Positions 7,980 through 15,624 of a stretch of DNA of 64,000 bases are shown here, in pieces. Within the stretch, counting starts at the first letter, position 1. Each line of letters starts with the position of its first letter. The notes under the pieces were generated by a model. It worked only from the letters and a program-made list of their open reading frames with translations. It ran no database searches and had not been told where the DNA came from. The DNA is from Hyphomicrobiales bacterium (GTDB taxonomy: Bacteria; Pseudomonadota; Alphaproteobacteria; Rhizobiales; Rhizobiaceae): the NCBI GenBank assembly GCA_900466945.1, contig UBNV01000001.1, forward strand, positions 1-64,000, written 5' to 3'. The position numbers and the translations under genes are program-made.

Positions 7980-9068
7980 ATGGCTGACTTCTACGAGCTG
8001 GACTTCCTCGCAGTCGAGACCCAAAAAAGCGGTGACGCAATCTCGCTTCGATACTCGATAAACAACACCGAATACATCCACGTCGTTGATGGTGGCTTTG
8101 CGGAAACGGGTGATCGCTTGGTATCTCACATCCGCGAGCATTACGGCAATCCAACCTACATAGACAATGTTGTTGCCACTCATCCGGACGGCGACCACAC
8201 AGTGGGTCTTCGAGCAGTACTGGAGGCCTTTCAGGTCGGGAAGCTATGGATGCTGCGGCCATGGCACTACGCTGATATGTTGATGCAGGGATTTCCCACA
8301 TACTCCAGCAGAGCTGCTCTCGTAACCAAACTACGCGATCTTTACCCTAATCTCGCTGCTCTGGAAGAGATTGCTATTCGGCGCAACATTCCCATCTTTG
8401 AGCCGCTGCAGGGTGCTTGGATTGGTCCGTTTGTAGTCCTGGCGCCGTCCCGCGATCGCTTCTTACAGTGCGTTTGGCAATCCGACAGAACGCCTGAAAC
8501 CTCTACTGGAACCAAAGCTTCAACAGGTACTGGATTTGCCTCAATACTGATGGAGGCCGCAAAGAGCATGATAAGCTACACGCTTGCCTCATGGGGAATT
8601 GAGGCGTTCTCACCCGAGGATATCAGTCGAGAGAATGAAATGAGTGTCGTGCAGTACGGGGTGCTGTGTGGTGAAAGGATTTTGCTGACTGCGGACGCGG
8701 GTCGAGAAGGCCTGACGGAAGCGCTAAACTATGCGCCGCTTCTGGGAGTTACCTTCCCTGGGGTGGACAAGTTTCAAGTACCTCACCACGGTTCACGACG
8801 AAACCTAAGCTCTGAAATCTGTGACCGAATACTGGGACCAAAGCTACCAACGAGGGCGCAATCTCATCGATTTGAAGCTTATGTCAGCTCAGCGAAAGCC
8901 GATCCCGACCATCCCAGGAACGTTGTTATCCGTGCTTGCATCCACCGAGGCGGCAACGTGTACATGACCGAAGGACAGTCTATCTCTACCGGCTTCCGCC
9001 GCCCACCTCGCACTGGATGGATTTCCGTTGTGCCTTCAGATTATCCGAACGAGCAAGAAGAGCTGTAG
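7980..9068 (+). CDS. ComEC-like MBL-fold metallo-hydrolase
   Basis: A soluble 362-residue metallo-beta-lactamase fold protein of the ComEC C-terminal type. Metal-binding motifs are intact: HVVDGG (D37), THPDGDH (H68, D70, D72, H73), LTADAG (D239) and VPHHGS (H269/H270). Family members are phosphodiesterases or nucleases acting on nucleic acids or nucleotides. It lacks the ComEC membrane channel and OB domain, so it is not a competence protein. An insert of about 80 residues (roughly 140-220) sits inside the fold. It is transcribed divergently from the four-TM protein, inside a mobile island. A two-gene toxin or defence module, with the enzyme controlling or producing a signal for the membrane effector, is an inference. 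Confidence 0.85.
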   Translation: MADFYELDFLAVETQKSGDAISLRYSINNTEYIHVVDGGFAETGDRLVSHIREHYGNPTYIDNVVATHPDGDHTVGLRAVLEAFQVGKLWMLRPWHYADMLMQGFPTYSSRAALVTKLRDLYPNLAALEEIAIRRNIPIFEPLQGAWIGPFVVLAPSRDRFLQCVWQSDRTPETSTGTKASTGTGFASILMEAAKSMISYTLASWGIEAFSPEDISRENEMSVVQYGVLCGERILLTADAGREGLTEALNYAPLLGVTFPGVDKFQVPHHGSRRNLSSEICDRILGPKLPTRAQSHRFEAYVSSAKADPDHPRNVVIRACIHRGGNVYMTEGQSISTGFRRPPRTGWISVVPSDYPNEQEEL

Positions 9069-9140
9069 CGGCTAACGGCCATGACGGAAATGTTTGGCCC
9101 AAACATCTGAGCCGCCCATCTGATGAAAGGCCGTTCGCAG

Positions 9141-9794
9141 TCACCCCCCTGCCGGGGGTGTCTTTTCAGAAACAACTTCGGCTGCAACGACATCGTTGTG
9201 GTAGGTGATGAAGCGCGGATCGATGCGATGTGCATCGTGATGGATCAAAGCAGACGGATCCAATCGCATGGCCCCGAAGTCCAGTAACGCATGATGGTTT
9301 GGGCAGACAACGAGAATGTTGGCCGCAATATCGGGGCCATTATGAGGTGACCCCAGCGGCTGAATGTGATGAGCTTCGGAATAGCTCCGGCCATCGGGGA
9401 GCCTCAAAACGCAAGAGCAAATCTGGCATTTATTGCCCCGCAACCGCTTAATGCGACCCGTCATCTGCGTGTCTCTGATAACTCGCACGACCGTTGTGAC
9501 TATACGCGCGGGGGGCTCGGCAGCATCAAGTGCTATAACGGGCCGAGCTTCCAACTCCCTCAAGCCCCAAACGCCCGAGCCAATTCCCCTGACGCTATAA
9601 AAGAGGTCGAAGCGCTTTTGATGGCTATCGCTATCGCTGGAATTGTATTCAAGTTCCCTGCGAACGATTGCTTGCCATGACGGCGGCAGATTACCTTGCC
9701 TCACACTCCTAACAGCTTCGTATATTTCAGAGAGCGTGCCTTGCCCCCCAATGCTGCGCAAGGCAGCCTCCACATCATCACGCCACTTGGTCAT
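9141..9794 (-). CDS. HNH endonuclease with N-terminal winged-helix-like domain
   Basis: 217 residues from ATG 9794, which has GGGAGGA 5-11 nt upstream; an in-frame start five codons earlier is less likely. Residues 1-80 (LSEIYEAVRSVRQGNLPPSW ... GVWGL) resemble the winged-helix domain found at the N-terminus of restriction-type nucleases. The C-terminal half is an HNH domain with C123-x2-C126, AHHIQPLG (H142/H143), N159 and CPNHH (C164, H167/H168). Stand-alone proteins of this architecture are usually predicted modification-dependent restriction enzymes. No methyltransferase is nearby, which fits a Type IV-like role (inference). It is convergent with the MBL gene. Confidence 0.85.
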   Translation of the reverse strand: MTKWRDDVEAALRSIGGQGTLSEIYEAVRSVRQGNLPPSWQAIVRRELEYNSSDSDSHQKRFDLFYSVRGIGSGVWGLRELEARPVIALDAAEPPARIVTTVVRVIRDTQMTGRIKRLRGNKCQICSCVLRLPDGRSYSEAHHIQPLGSPHNGPDIAANILVVCPNHHALLDFGAMRLDPSALIHHDAHRIDPRFITYHNDVVAAEVVSEKTPPAGG

Positions 9795-9874
9795 TAGTCC
9801 TCCCTGCAACTAACAGTGGTTTATCATGGGTATGGGTCTGCGCAATGGGGCCGAAGTAGTTGCGCCGGTCACGG

Positions 9875-9970
9875 GTCTCAAATTGTATGCGCACTGAGAA
9901 CGTCTCTTGACGTGTCTCAAATCATGTCTCATATCGATCTAATCGAAACGTCTGAGAGATTTTGAGACAT
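9875..9970. repeat. GTCTCA repeats upstream of the serine recombinase (putative res/operator region)
   Basis: GTCTCAAAT occurs at 9875-9883 and 9914-9922, GTCTCATAT at 9926-9934, and the inverse TTTGAGAC at 9961-9968. ATGTCTCA (9924-9931) and TGAGACAT (9963-9970) form an inverted pair that overlaps the recombinase start codon. Such clusters typically serve as the recombination site and autoregulatory operator of resolvases. Confidence 0.6.
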
Positions 9971-10544
9971 GACACTTGTAGCCTACATCCGCGTCTCTTC
10001 CATTGGGCAGAGCCTAGAGGTCCAACGGGACAAGATGCTTGAGGCTGGGGTCGCTCCAGAGCACATTTACGAGGAGAAGCGCTCAGGCGTCGACACGAAC
10101 CGCCCAGCGTTGAAGGAGGCGCTCAAGTTCGTGCGCAGAGGCGACACATTCGTCGTCACCAAGATCGATCGGTTAGCGAGGTCTGCCTCCGACTTACTTT
10201 CGATTGTGAAGGAGCTGCAGTCCAAAGGGGTTGCGTTCCGGGTGCTGGACCAAAGCTTTGACACAGCCACCCCAGCAGGTCGCGCGATGATGCAAATGCT
10301 GGCAGTGTTCGCAGAGTTTGAAACTGCGATCCGTTCCGAGCGACAGATGGACGGTATCGCCAAAGCAAAGGCTGACGGGAAACAGCTTGGGCGGAAGCCC
10401 AAAGCGACACCGGACGTTGAGGCTAGGATACGCGAGCTTCGCAGCCAAGGACTTATGATCCGCGAGATCATGCACAAGGTGGGGCTAAGCAAGGCGAGCG
10501 TTTATCGGGCTTTAGCAAACAACTCAGCAGCATCCCAAAGCTAG
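9969..10544 (+). CDS. Serine recombinase (resolvase/invertase family)
   Basis: 191 residues, full length for the small resolvase class. The catalytic domain begins with AYIRVSS (Y6, R8, nucleophile S10) and continues with the DRLARSASDL and ERQMDGIAKAKADGKQLGR motifs. A helix-turn-helix DNA-binding tail (IREIMHKVGLSKASVYRAL) ends the protein. All signature residues are intact. It could resolve multimers, invert a segment or serve as a regulator. No Tn3-type transposase or inverted repeats are present, so it is not part of a recognisable transposon. There is no strong ribosome site, and the start codon lies within the GTCTCA repeat array. Confidence 0.95.
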   Translation: MTLVAYIRVSSIGQSLEVQRDKMLEAGVAPEHIYEEKRSGVDTNRPALKEALKFVRRGDTFVVTKIDRLARSASDLLSIVKELQSKGVAFRVLDQSFDTATPAGRAMMQMLAVFAEFETAIRSERQMDGIAKAKADGKQLGRKPKATPDVEARIRELRSQGLMIREIMHKVGLSKASVYRALANNSAASQS

Positions 10545-10608
10545 GCCCATTCAGCCCAGCTAGGGGACCTTGATTTCCGTGCTGCTGTACACCAATGTGG
10601 CTCAGCCC

Positions 10609-11835
10609 TTACCTCCTGAACACGTTGCCTCGGTGATAGGCCATGTAGGCTTCTATTTCCGGTCCAAACCGAAGTTCTGGGAGGTTCCTGAGGTTGTAAA
10701 GGTCACCAACTCTAGGATCGAGGAGAGGCGAGACCTCTAATGTCCCGTCTTGATTGAACGTAATCAAGCCTTTGTCGAAGAGAAGATCCAGGTGAATACT
10801 AAGGAGGATACCATTGTTGGGGTCGAGGCGTTCATCATTTGATGACTGATGCCACGGCTTGATGTGGGACGCTCTGAGTAGTTCTGGCATTGCGATGCCG
10901 GTCAGAGGGCATTCTGCGTTGTGTCGGTCGAGTAGGTCGGCTCGAAATCCGGCCTGACCCAGACGCTCAGCACGTACAGCTTCGGTCTCTGTTCTGGGGT
11001 CTACTCCGACTGGTCGCCTCCGACGTCCACGGCGCCTGTCTTCGACTTCCCGCTCCTCTCGCAGGATGGGATCTAGGTTTACAAACTCACCCACTAACTC
11101 ATCCATGGCCTGATCGGACGCAAATCCTACAGCCACGCCAAAGTGTATGGGACGGTTACCGGTGTGGACCCGCCGCGGATACGCCGCCATGTTCGAATAG
11201 TGATAGAATGCTCCGGGCGGCTCCAGCATTATTCCTTCGACATCTCCGAGCGCCGCCCGAAGATCGGCATAATATGGAGGCAGGACCAGAGGCATTTCCT
11301 CGGTTTGCTTTATGTAGACCGTGAGGCCTGCTTTGGTCGCTGACTGAATGTGTCTCAGCGGGGGATCGAGATCAAAGCCCTCATCCGCCAACGACCACCG
11401 AAGTCGAGGATTGGTAACTCGCTCCGGAAACTCCCACGTCAGCTGTACTTCGCCGCCCTCGGGGTTACCGTCGCCCTCTGCAGGAACATAGCGGACATTG
11501 GTGGCAACACCTGGACCAGCATAGATAAAGCTAGAGCGACCAGAATAACGATAAAAGACATGCACAGTGTATCGGCCTGACACCAAGTTAGCCACAGTCG
11601 GGTGCTCAAGCTGACCGTCGCCCACAGTCGTCCAGTGGAGGAAGCCATCAATCCAATGGTTGTTGTAATCGTGTCCTGTCTGACCGGCTTGATCAATGTT
11701 GGCGAACACGAAGAACTCGTCGTCATGGCTCGGGTAACCGGTACCCCATTTGCCTTGGTGAGTGGGATTAAGCCCAAGTGCTTCCGTTATTGTGCGCCTG
11801 GTGTACGGTAGGCCGACAGTTCCTGTGAAGGGCAT
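10609..11835 (-). CDS. DUF3427-HNH predicted restriction endonuclease
   Basis: 408 residues with ATG 11835 preceded by CAGGAG. Residues about 15-140 match the DUF3427 pattern (GKWGTGY, FFVFANIDQ, NHWIDGFLHWTT, FIYAGPG ... EVQLTWEFP), a domain seen in defence-associated helicases and nucleases and thought to read DNA. A middle segment (150-260) ends in a basic linker (RRRGRRRRP). Residues 295-360 are an HNH_2-type nuclease (ECPLTG, ASHIKPW with H324, DPNNGILLSIHLDLLFDKG with N340 and H348). This fits a single-protein, modification-dependent restriction enzyme. The family and domain order are seen in the sequence; the restriction role is inferred. Confidence 0.85.
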   Translation of the reverse strand: MPFTGTVGLPYTRRTITEALGLNPTHQGKWGTGYPSHDDEFFVFANIDQAGQTGHDYNNHWIDGFLHWTTVGDGQLEHPTVANLVSGRYTVHVFYRYSGRSSFIYAGPGVATNVRYVPAEGDGNPEGGEVQLTWEFPERVTNPRLRWSLADEGFDLDPPLRHIQSATKAGLTVYIKQTEEMPLVLPPYYADLRAALGDVEGIMLEPPGAFYHYSNMAAYPRRVHTGNRPIHFGVAVGFASDQAMDELVGEFVNLDPILREEREVEDRRRGRRRRPVGVDPRTETEAVRAERLGQAGFRADLLDRHNAECPLTGIAMPELLRASHIKPWHQSSNDERLDPNNGILLSIHLDLLFDKGLITFNQDGTLEVSPLLDPRVGDLYNLRNLPELRFGPEIEAYMAYHRGNVFRR

Positions 11836-11941
11836 GGTGCAACTCCTGTTTGGCCTCTTGTGCGCGACTATTCGTAAAAGGCGAGTTAATTGTAGATGCT
11901 ATCCCCAGTGGTTCATAAATATCTGATCGCAGAGCTAAACC

Positions 11942-12655
11942 ATGTGCAATCTCTACAACATCACCACGAACCAAGAGGCGATCCGGGCCATCACCAAGGC
12001 CATGATCGACAGCCTGGGCAACCTTGAGCCCAGCATGGATATCTACCCAGATCGGAATGCTCCTGTTGTCCGCAATACGGCCCAGGGACGAGAGATGGCC
12101 ATGGTTCGCTGGGGTCTGCCCAGTTCGTCCAAGGCGCTGCTGGACGCCGCCTCTAAGCGGGCTGACAAGCTCCGGGCAAAGGGTAAAGAGGTGGACTTCG
12201 ATGTGCTCCTCAAGATGGAGCCGGACGGAGGGACCACGAATGTCCGCAACACCCAGAGCAAACACTGGCAGCGATGGCTCGGGCCGGAGAACCGTTGCGT
12301 TGTGCCTGTAACCCGGTTTGCGGAGCCGGACCCAGCCAGCAAGCAGGAGGGTGGACGGACGCCAAATGCATGGTTCGCAGCAAGCCCAGAACAGCCGCTG
12401 ATGGCCTTCGCCGGGATCTGGGTCCCGCAGTGGCAGAGCGTCAGGAAGGTCAAGGAGGGGCTGATTACGACCGATCTATTTGGCTTCCTGACCTGCGAGC
12501 CCAACAGCGTTGTCGCCCCAATCCATCCCAAGGCCATGCCGGTGTTGCTGACCTCGGAGGACGATATCGAGCAATGGATGACGGCTCCATGGTCGGAAGC
12601 CAAGGCCCTTCAGCGACCACTACCTGAAGATCACCTTGTCCTGTTGGGCGGTTGA
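11942..12655 (+). CDS. SRAP / HMCES-family abasic-site processing protein (YedK-like)
   Basis: Covalently traps abasic sites in single-stranded DNA through the N-terminal cysteine that is exposed once Met1 is removed. C2 is present in MCNLYN, as are the other active-site positions: N100 (TTNVRN), E128 (RFAEPD) and H195 (PIHPKAMP). Its length of 237 residues matches the family. An insert around residues 61-95 is common in alphaproteobacterial members. It is unusual to find it in a mobile island, where it could protect element DNA during replication or transfer. Its last 25 bases overlap a tiny gene on the opposite strand. Confidence 0.93.
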   Translation: MCNLYNITTNQEAIRAITKAMIDSLGNLEPSMDIYPDRNAPVVRNTAQGREMAMVRWGLPSSSKALLDAASKRADKLRAKGKEVDFDVLLKMEPDGGTTNVRNTQSKHWQRWLGPENRCVVPVTRFAEPDPASKQEGGRTPNAWFAASPEQPLMAFAGIWVPQWQSVRKVKEGLITTDLFGFLTCEPNSVVAPIHPKAMPVLLTSEDDIEQWMTAPWSEAKALQRPLPEDHLVLLGG

Positions 12656-12783
12656 CGCGTCTGCCTCTCTGCGAGCTTCTTAGCCTCCTCCTCAGCCTGT
12701 TCCAAAATGTAGGCAAGGACATCCGCTCCAGTTTCATCTGCTAGTTCCCGCAGCGTCTGTAGCTTCAAGCAGACATCGGCCAT
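12631..12783 (-). CDS. Small acidic/helical protein, 50 aa
   Basis: A short frame from ATG 12783 (GGGAG a few bases upstream) to TGA at 12631. The product begins MADVCLKLQTLRELADETG and continues into a strongly helical, charged stretch (LAYILEQAEEEAKKLAERQ). The amphipathic helix and the codon choice look protein-like rather than random. It overlaps the SRAP gene tail to tail by 25 bp and follows another tiny frame by 23 bp on the same strand, suggesting a two-gene transcript. No family is recognised; a small regulator or antitoxin-like peptide is possible. Confidence 0.45.
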   Translation of the reverse strand: MADVCLKLQTLRELADETGADVLAYILEQAEEEAKKLAERQTRQPPNRTR

Positions 12784-12806
12784 GCTCCCGCGAAACTCAT
12801 AGCTAT

Positions 12807-12917
12807 TCACTTCTTTGCAGTCTCCCGTCGCTGATGGCTCTCAATCTCTAGTAAAGCCATTCTAATCAGATAGACCAGGAAAAGCTTTCTTTCTTCCTGT
12901 GCGAGGATCATCGCCAT
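12807..12917 (-). CDS. Small helical protein, 36 aa
   Basis: From ATG 12917, with GGGGA about 10 bases upstream, to TGA at 12807-12809. The product MAMILAQEERKLFLVYLIRM continues into LLEIESHQRRETAKK and looks like one amphipathic helix. The frame stays open upstream to 12968 (a TTG start would give 53 aa beginning MLEGKITRGFEVGEYL), also protein-like. It lies directly upstream of the 50-aa gene on the same strand. No function is recognised. Confidence 0.35.
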   Translation of the reverse strand: MAMILAQEERKLFLVYLIRMALLEIESHQRRETAKK

Positions 12918-13327
12918 TCTCAGGTATTCCCCTACTTCAAACCCCCTAGTTATCTTACCCTCCAGCAACGACTACTTGCACCATACCAGAGATTGCAGAT
13001 TGATGAAATTCAACTCTTGAGGCCAAACTATCACTGACGTTGCCGAATAGGGACCACAGTAGGATGGGGGTTCCCCCTCCCCTGGTTCACACTATAGATA
13101 TACCATGGAGAGACCATGGACCCGACCCGGCAGGGGTAGACCATGGATCCTGCTCATGGATCATCCATGACTGTCCTTGGCTCCTGACGAAGAGAGGGGA
13201 TGATCACATCATCAATCCCCTGACTATGGCAGAGCCTCTAGGTGACCATGGCTCCTGCCTCAGTATCACTCAATGCCAACCGATAGCCTCCACATGGGCT
13301 ATCTGTGTGTTTTGCCATGGCCTCCGC
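12918..13327. other. Intergenic region with CCATGG-centred repeats
   Basis: No convincing gene is seen between the 36-aa frame and the second tyrosine recombinase. The left part is AT-rich and could hold the promoter of the tiny genes. From 13080 on it is dominated by CCATGG-containing repeats and a 17-bp palindrome, described separately. Confidence 0.6.
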
Positions 13328-13365
13328 CTATCGGTGTCTGGGGTCTCTCCTGCGTCTGTCCATGG
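13103..13365. repeat. Cluster of CCATGG palindromes (putative recombinase/Xis or regulator binding array)
   Basis: CCATGG occurs at 13103, 13114, 13141, 13246, 13315 and 13360, six copies in 263 bp, far above chance for a hexamer. Two copies share the longer form GACCATGG(A/C)TCCTGC (13139 and 13244 regions). TCATGGAT-C-ATCCATGA at 13154-13170 is a perfect interrupted palindrome of the same core. A further CCATGG overlaps the start codon of the adjacent recombinase (14335-14340). The array runs into the 3' end of that gene. Confidence 0.65.
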
Positions 13366-14338
13366 CCGACGGGGGTCTGCTCGTCAGCACCGCTGCAGCT
13401 TCGTCTAGGTCATGTGGCACAAGGTGCGAATAGCGCAACGTGGTCTGAATGCAGTCATGGCCCATCCACAGCATGACCTTGGGCAACGGAATGCCTCTGG
13501 ACACAAGACGGCTAGCGCAGGTGTGACGGAGCATGTGTGGGACGAACTCATCATCATCTTGCAGTCCCATGTGGATCCGCAGCAGGTTCCAGTGCCCTCT
13601 GAAGGTATTCCGTGAATAGTCGTCAAGCGGCTTAGGCTTGCCAGAGGCAGCGCACATGAAAGCCCAGGCTTCGGCAGCGGGTTCAACCAGAGGCACCACC
13701 CGGCTCTTTTTGGTCTTAGTGATGGCATAGCCGAAATGGATGTACCCGCTTTCCACGCTGTCACGTGTAAGCTCATATGCTTCCCCAGTCCGGCACCCGG
13801 AATAGAGGAGGAAGGTCGTCAGCGCCTTCGCCCAGTCCAACCCCATGTGCTCGAAGAACCGAACCATCTTGTCCTCCTCCCTGTCCGACAACGTGCGCTC
13901 ACGCCCATGAGGTTCCTTCAGGAATGGAATGTGGGGGCGCCGGGTGATCTCTAGGTTCTCAGCATGTCGCAGCACCTTGGACAGCGCCGAGAGCCTTCTG
14001 TTGATCGTGCTGTTCGACACGCCATCGGCCTTCATTCGGGTGACAAGATCGAAGACGAATACGCGGTCGATCTCCGCAAGTCGGGTCTTGGGCTTGATGT
14101 AGCGGTCTAGCATCTCCAGGCAGGTGCGTGTTGCCTCGGGGGCCTTGTTGTCGCCCCAGAGATAATCGAAGTGGGTCCGATAGAAATCCTGAAAGCCAAG
14201 CTTGCGATTAGCCGTCTTTTTAAAGCGCAGGGAACGTTCATAGTCCTCCGCTTCCTCCCGCGTCCCAAAGCTCTGCCGGTATCGAACTCCGGCAATCATA
14301 ACATCGGCTTGAAATCTGTTTCCCCTAAGTCTGACCAT
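13328..14338 (-). CDS. Second tyrosine recombinase (phage-type integrase)
   Basis: 336 residues with ATG 14338 behind AGGAGA. The N-terminal arm-type domain (MVRLRGNRFQADVMIAGVRYRQSFGT) and a core-binding domain (about 50-140) precede a complete catalytic domain: R183 (YSGCRTGEA), K210/K211, H268-x-x-R271 (HMLRHT), H294 (WMGHD) and Y303 (TLRYSH). It is unrelated in sequence to the attL-proximal integrase. Its position in the middle of the island suggests either a nested element or a role other than island integration, such as phase switching at the adjacent CCATGG repeats. Confidence 0.95.
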   Translation of the reverse strand: MVRLRGNRFQADVMIAGVRYRQSFGTREEAEDYERSLRFKKTANRKLGFQDFYRTHFDYLWGDNKAPEATRTCLEMLDRYIKPKTRLAEIDRVFVFDLVTRMKADGVSNSTINRRLSALSKVLRHAENLEITRRPHIPFLKEPHGRERTLSDREEDKMVRFFEHMGLDWAKALTTFLLYSGCRTGEAYELTRDSVESGYIHFGYAITKTKKSRVVPLVEPAAEAWAFMCAASGKPKPLDDYSRNTFRGHWNLLRIHMGLQDDDEFVPHMLRHTCASRLVSRGIPLPKVMLWMGHDCIQTTLRYSHLVPHDLDEAAAVLTSRPPSAMDRRRRDPRHR

Positions 14339-14528
14339 GGTGATCTCCTGTGAAGATCGGGATGATCAGGGGCAAATCTTGCTGAAATTTCAATGCTCCG
14401 CGAACGGAGAGACTTCGCCCAGAAACGCGGGGGTAACGGAAGCTGCTGCTAGCATTTAAACTTGTTCGACGCGCCAATTCTGGTGCATCTTCACACCAAC
14501 AACCTGGCTGCCAGCTCTCGGAGCGCAT

Positions 14529-15302
14529 GTGACAGAAGAAATCGTCAACTCCATTCAAAAAGCCCACTGTGCAAGATGCGGAGATGTGCGCAACTGTGAC
14601 GTGGTCTCGCACTACAAAGAAAGCGGAAATGAAGCCGAGTACCTCTACTGGATTAATGACTGGAGGGTCATGAAATGTAGAGGATGCGATTACGTGTTTC
14701 TCATGGTCACCAAGACCAACTCGGAGGACTACGACGAGTTTGAGAACGAATTAGGCGAGTACGACCAGCATTACAGAGAAACGGTGGAGTACTGGCCAAC
14801 CCTATCACGGCGGAAGCGAGCGGACTGGCTCTATGAAATTCCTGCAGAAGAGAACACCAAATCCATTCATGTCGCCCTCAATGAGACGTACGGCGCCTTG
14901 GAGAACGACCTTAGGGTGCTTGCGGCCATTGGCATGAGAACCACGTTCGATGCTACTGCTTCCGCAATCGGGGTGGACGAAGCGCTGCCCTTTGCCAAGA
15001 AGCTAGATCAGCTCATCGAAAAGGGGTTCCTCCGCCAAGCGGAGAGGCCACAGCTTGAAACCGTGATCGAGGCTGGAAGCGCCTCAGCACATCGAAGCTG
15101 GGAGCCCAAGGCCGGCGACCTAAACTTGCTCATGGAAATTCTGGAGAACTTTGTCTTTGAAGCTATCGTTGCGCCAGCACAAAAACGGCGACGCGAGAAG
15201 GAACTTGGAGCGGTCAGCGTACCCAAGCGGCCCCGAAAGACACGAGCCAAGGAACCCGAGACCGACGCTGAAGACGTTGCGACTAAAGAGCTGAAGTCGT
15301 GA
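14529..15302 (+). CDS. DUF4145 protein with N-terminal zinc ribbon
   Basis: 257 residues from GTG 14529 (CGGAG 9-13 nt upstream). A zinc ribbon is formed by C14-x2-C17 and C50-x2-C53. The central part (ALNETYGALENDLRVLAAIGMRTTFDATA ... KKLDQLIEKGFL ... EAGSASAHRSW ... LLMEILENFV) is the all-helical DUF4145 pattern. The C-terminus is a basic tail (RRREKELGAVSVPKRPRKTR). DUF4145 proteins are frequent companions of restriction and other defence genes in islands. The biochemical role is unknown; the tail and zinc ribbon suggest nucleic-acid contact (inference). Confidence 0.8.
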   Translation: MTEEIVNSIQKAHCARCGDVRNCDVVSHYKESGNEAEYLYWINDWRVMKCRGCDYVFLMVTKTNSEDYDEFENELGEYDQHYRETVEYWPTLSRRKRADWLYEIPAEENTKSIHVALNETYGALENDLRVLAAIGMRTTFDATASAIGVDEALPFAKKLDQLIEKGFLRQAERPQLETVIEAGSASAHRSWEPKAGDLNLLMEILENFVFEAIVAPAQKRRREKELGAVSVPKRPRKTRAKEPETDAEDVATKELKS

Positions 15303-15624
15303 TTGAGCATCGGGGCACGGCCCCTGGCTGAGCAGTACGACCTCCCTAAGACCTGTGAGCTTCAATGGCCGCAGCTGCCCATGCAGTCTACTGAACACCC
15401 GGGCTGGAGCGCCTGAACAAGGCGATCAGTCTGAGACTGGGACCACAGATGGTTTCTCCTGGCAGTGATCCTTCGCTGGTGTTGTGGAGGCAGTAGCCGA
15501 CTATTCGAGATTATCTGCAGAATGCATCTGACCCAGAGGCGTCCCAATGTCAAAATTAGTCGCAGCCCTAGGTTGACTTAACAGGGCACTTCTCCTTTGT
15601 TGACGTGAACAGGGGGAGATTTCC
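15303..15624. other. Intergenic region, 322 bp, no gene seen
   Basis: Only short frames with unlikely composition occur here on either strand. The right end carries a TTGACT (about 15574) and TTGACG (about 15599) ahead of the lipoprotein gene, possible -35 elements without a clear -10. A GGGGGAG ribosome site lies at about 15611-15617. Confidence 0.5.

Noticed and set aside
9141..11835. Complete Type II restriction-modification system
   Set aside because: Two HNH nucleases are present but no DNA methyltransferase is encoded in the island; the methyltransferase at 49645 is a small-molecule type far away.
15362..15553. 63-codon minus-strand frame in the 15.3-15.6 kb gap
   Set aside because: No ribosome site, unusual residue composition and no recognisable domain.
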